From Streptomyces sp. NRRL B-3428 (GTDB lineage Bacteria > Actinomycetota > Actinomycetes > Streptomycetales > Streptomycetaceae), in contig JOGW01000003.1 of NCBI GenBank assembly GCA_000721375.1, forward strand, positions 562,796 through 626,795: a stretch of DNA of 64,000 nucleotides. The letters are read 5' to 3'. The notes beneath the pieces were generated by a model. That model had not been told where the DNA came from. It did not search any database and saw nothing but the letters and a program-made list of their open reading frames with translations. A program made the translations under genes and the position numbers. Positions 63,722-64,000 of this stretch are shown here, piece after piece (positions within the stretch are counted from its first letter, which is position 1; each line of letters opens with the position of its first letter).

Positions 63722-64000
63722 GTGGTCAAGCTCTCCGTAATCGTTCCGTTCTTCAACGTGACGCAATATGCCCCGGACTCCCTCAAGAGCCTTAAGGCAA
63801 ACGCGCGTTCCGATTTCGAATTCGTCCTCGTCGACGACTGCTCAACCGACGGAACGGCACAGATACTGGAGCGGGCCGTACAGGATCTTCCCGGCGGGGT
63901 TCTGATCCGGCATGAGCAGAACGGCGGGCTCGCCACCGCACGTAACACCGGCTTGGATGCCGCCCGCGGCCAGTACCTCACCTTCCTCGACGGCGACGAC
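63722..64000 (+). CDS. Glycosyltransferase family 2 (partial, cut by window end)
   Basis: GTG 63722 begins VVKLSVIVPFFNVTQYAPDS, the first strand of a GT-A fold. Then come VLVDDCSTDGTAQILE (nucleotide-binding Asp pair), EQNGGLATARNTGLDAARGQYLTFLDGDD, with the DxD metal motif at the end. Only 93 residues lie in the window and the frame is open. It is divergent from the DUF6716-like gene and, by place, part of the same wall-polymer locus. Substrate unknown. The intergenic 63536-63721 is AT-richer than its surroundings and should hold divergent promoters; I see no clear boxes. Confidence 0.88.
   Translation, partial: MVKLSVIVPFFNVTQYAPDSLKSLKANARSDFEFVLVDDCSTDGTAQILERAVQDLPGGVLIRHEQNGGLATARNTGLDAARGQYLTFLDGDD

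Overview
This is high-GC (about 70 percent) actinobacterial chromosome, almost certainly Streptomyces. The grounds are codon use, many GTG starts, several leaderless-looking starts, a sortase-E LAETG protein, and gene order that I recall from the S. coelicolor core (L,D-transpeptidase, hutH, cya, birA, pccB/pccE, maf, accA2, then the afsQ1/afsQ2/sigQ locus, then add/deoA/cdd and a sialic-acid-like wall polymer locus). I see no insertion sequence, prophage, tRNA, rRNA or CRISPR array.

Layout. 1-9 kb: ABC permease fragment, lipoprotein L,D-transpeptidase, acidic repeat protein, LAETG surface protein, enoyl-CoA hydratase, histidine ammonia-lyase, a GAF-GGDEF diguanylate cyclase and a class III adenylate cyclase. 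9-19 kb: birA (biotin ligase), pccB and pccE (acyl-CoA carboxylase beta and epsilon), a stand-alone class B penicillin-binding protein, maf, a three-gene ECF-sigma operon, and accA2 (biotin carboxylase plus biotin carrier). The biotin ligase, its substrate and the carboxyltransferase thus lie together. 18.7-20.2 kb: an uncharacterised two-gene cassette (possible EACC1-like protein plus membrane protein). 20-31 kb: a DeoR-type regulator, an LpdA-type quinone dehydrogenase, purine nucleoside phosphorylase, a phosphosugar mutase, a PIG-V-like mannosyltransferase, two aldehyde dehydrogenase genes (one catalytically empty) and deoC. 31-40 kb: envelope and secreted proteins, a uridine-kinase-like P-loop protein, sigQ divergent from afsQ1-afsQ2-afsQ3, VanZ-like and PspC proteins, and adenosine deaminase. 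40-46 kb: alpha/beta hydrolase, LysR/MFS pair, second L,D-transpeptidase, SigG-like ECF sigma factor, STAS protein. 46-54.6 kb: a nucleoside import and catabolism block (deoA, cdd, two ABC permeases, ABC ATPase, two BMP-family lipoproteins). 54.8-58.6 kb: lipoprotein, M20 amidohydrolase, SGNH esterase, unknown protein. 58.6-64 kb: a nonulosonic-acid wall polymer cluster (polysialyltransferase-like enzyme, NeuB, NeuA-HAD fusion, glycosyltransferases), cut by the window end.

How it fits together. Import (BMP/ABC), deamination (add, cdd), phosphorolysis (PNP, deoA), a probable pentose-phosphate mutase step, aldol cleavage (deoC) and acetaldehyde oxidation (aldehyde dehydrogenase) form one nucleoside-catabolic network spread over 31 kb. 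A shared 12-bp palindrome, CTACGCGCGTAG or a one-arm variant, occurs in five promoters of this network (PNP, deoC, add and both BMP genes). I read it as the operator of one regulon, which is the main discovery candidate here.

Other regulatory signals read directly: three 11-bp-phased AfsQ1 half-sites between sigQ and afsQ1, a full match to the RecA-independent DNA-damage (PafBC/RecA-NDp) promoter before a SigG-like sigma gene, and an ECF-type promoter giving a leaderless VanZ-family mRNA. Short tandem duplications (18-35 bp) also recur at or just after stop codons of at least seven genes.
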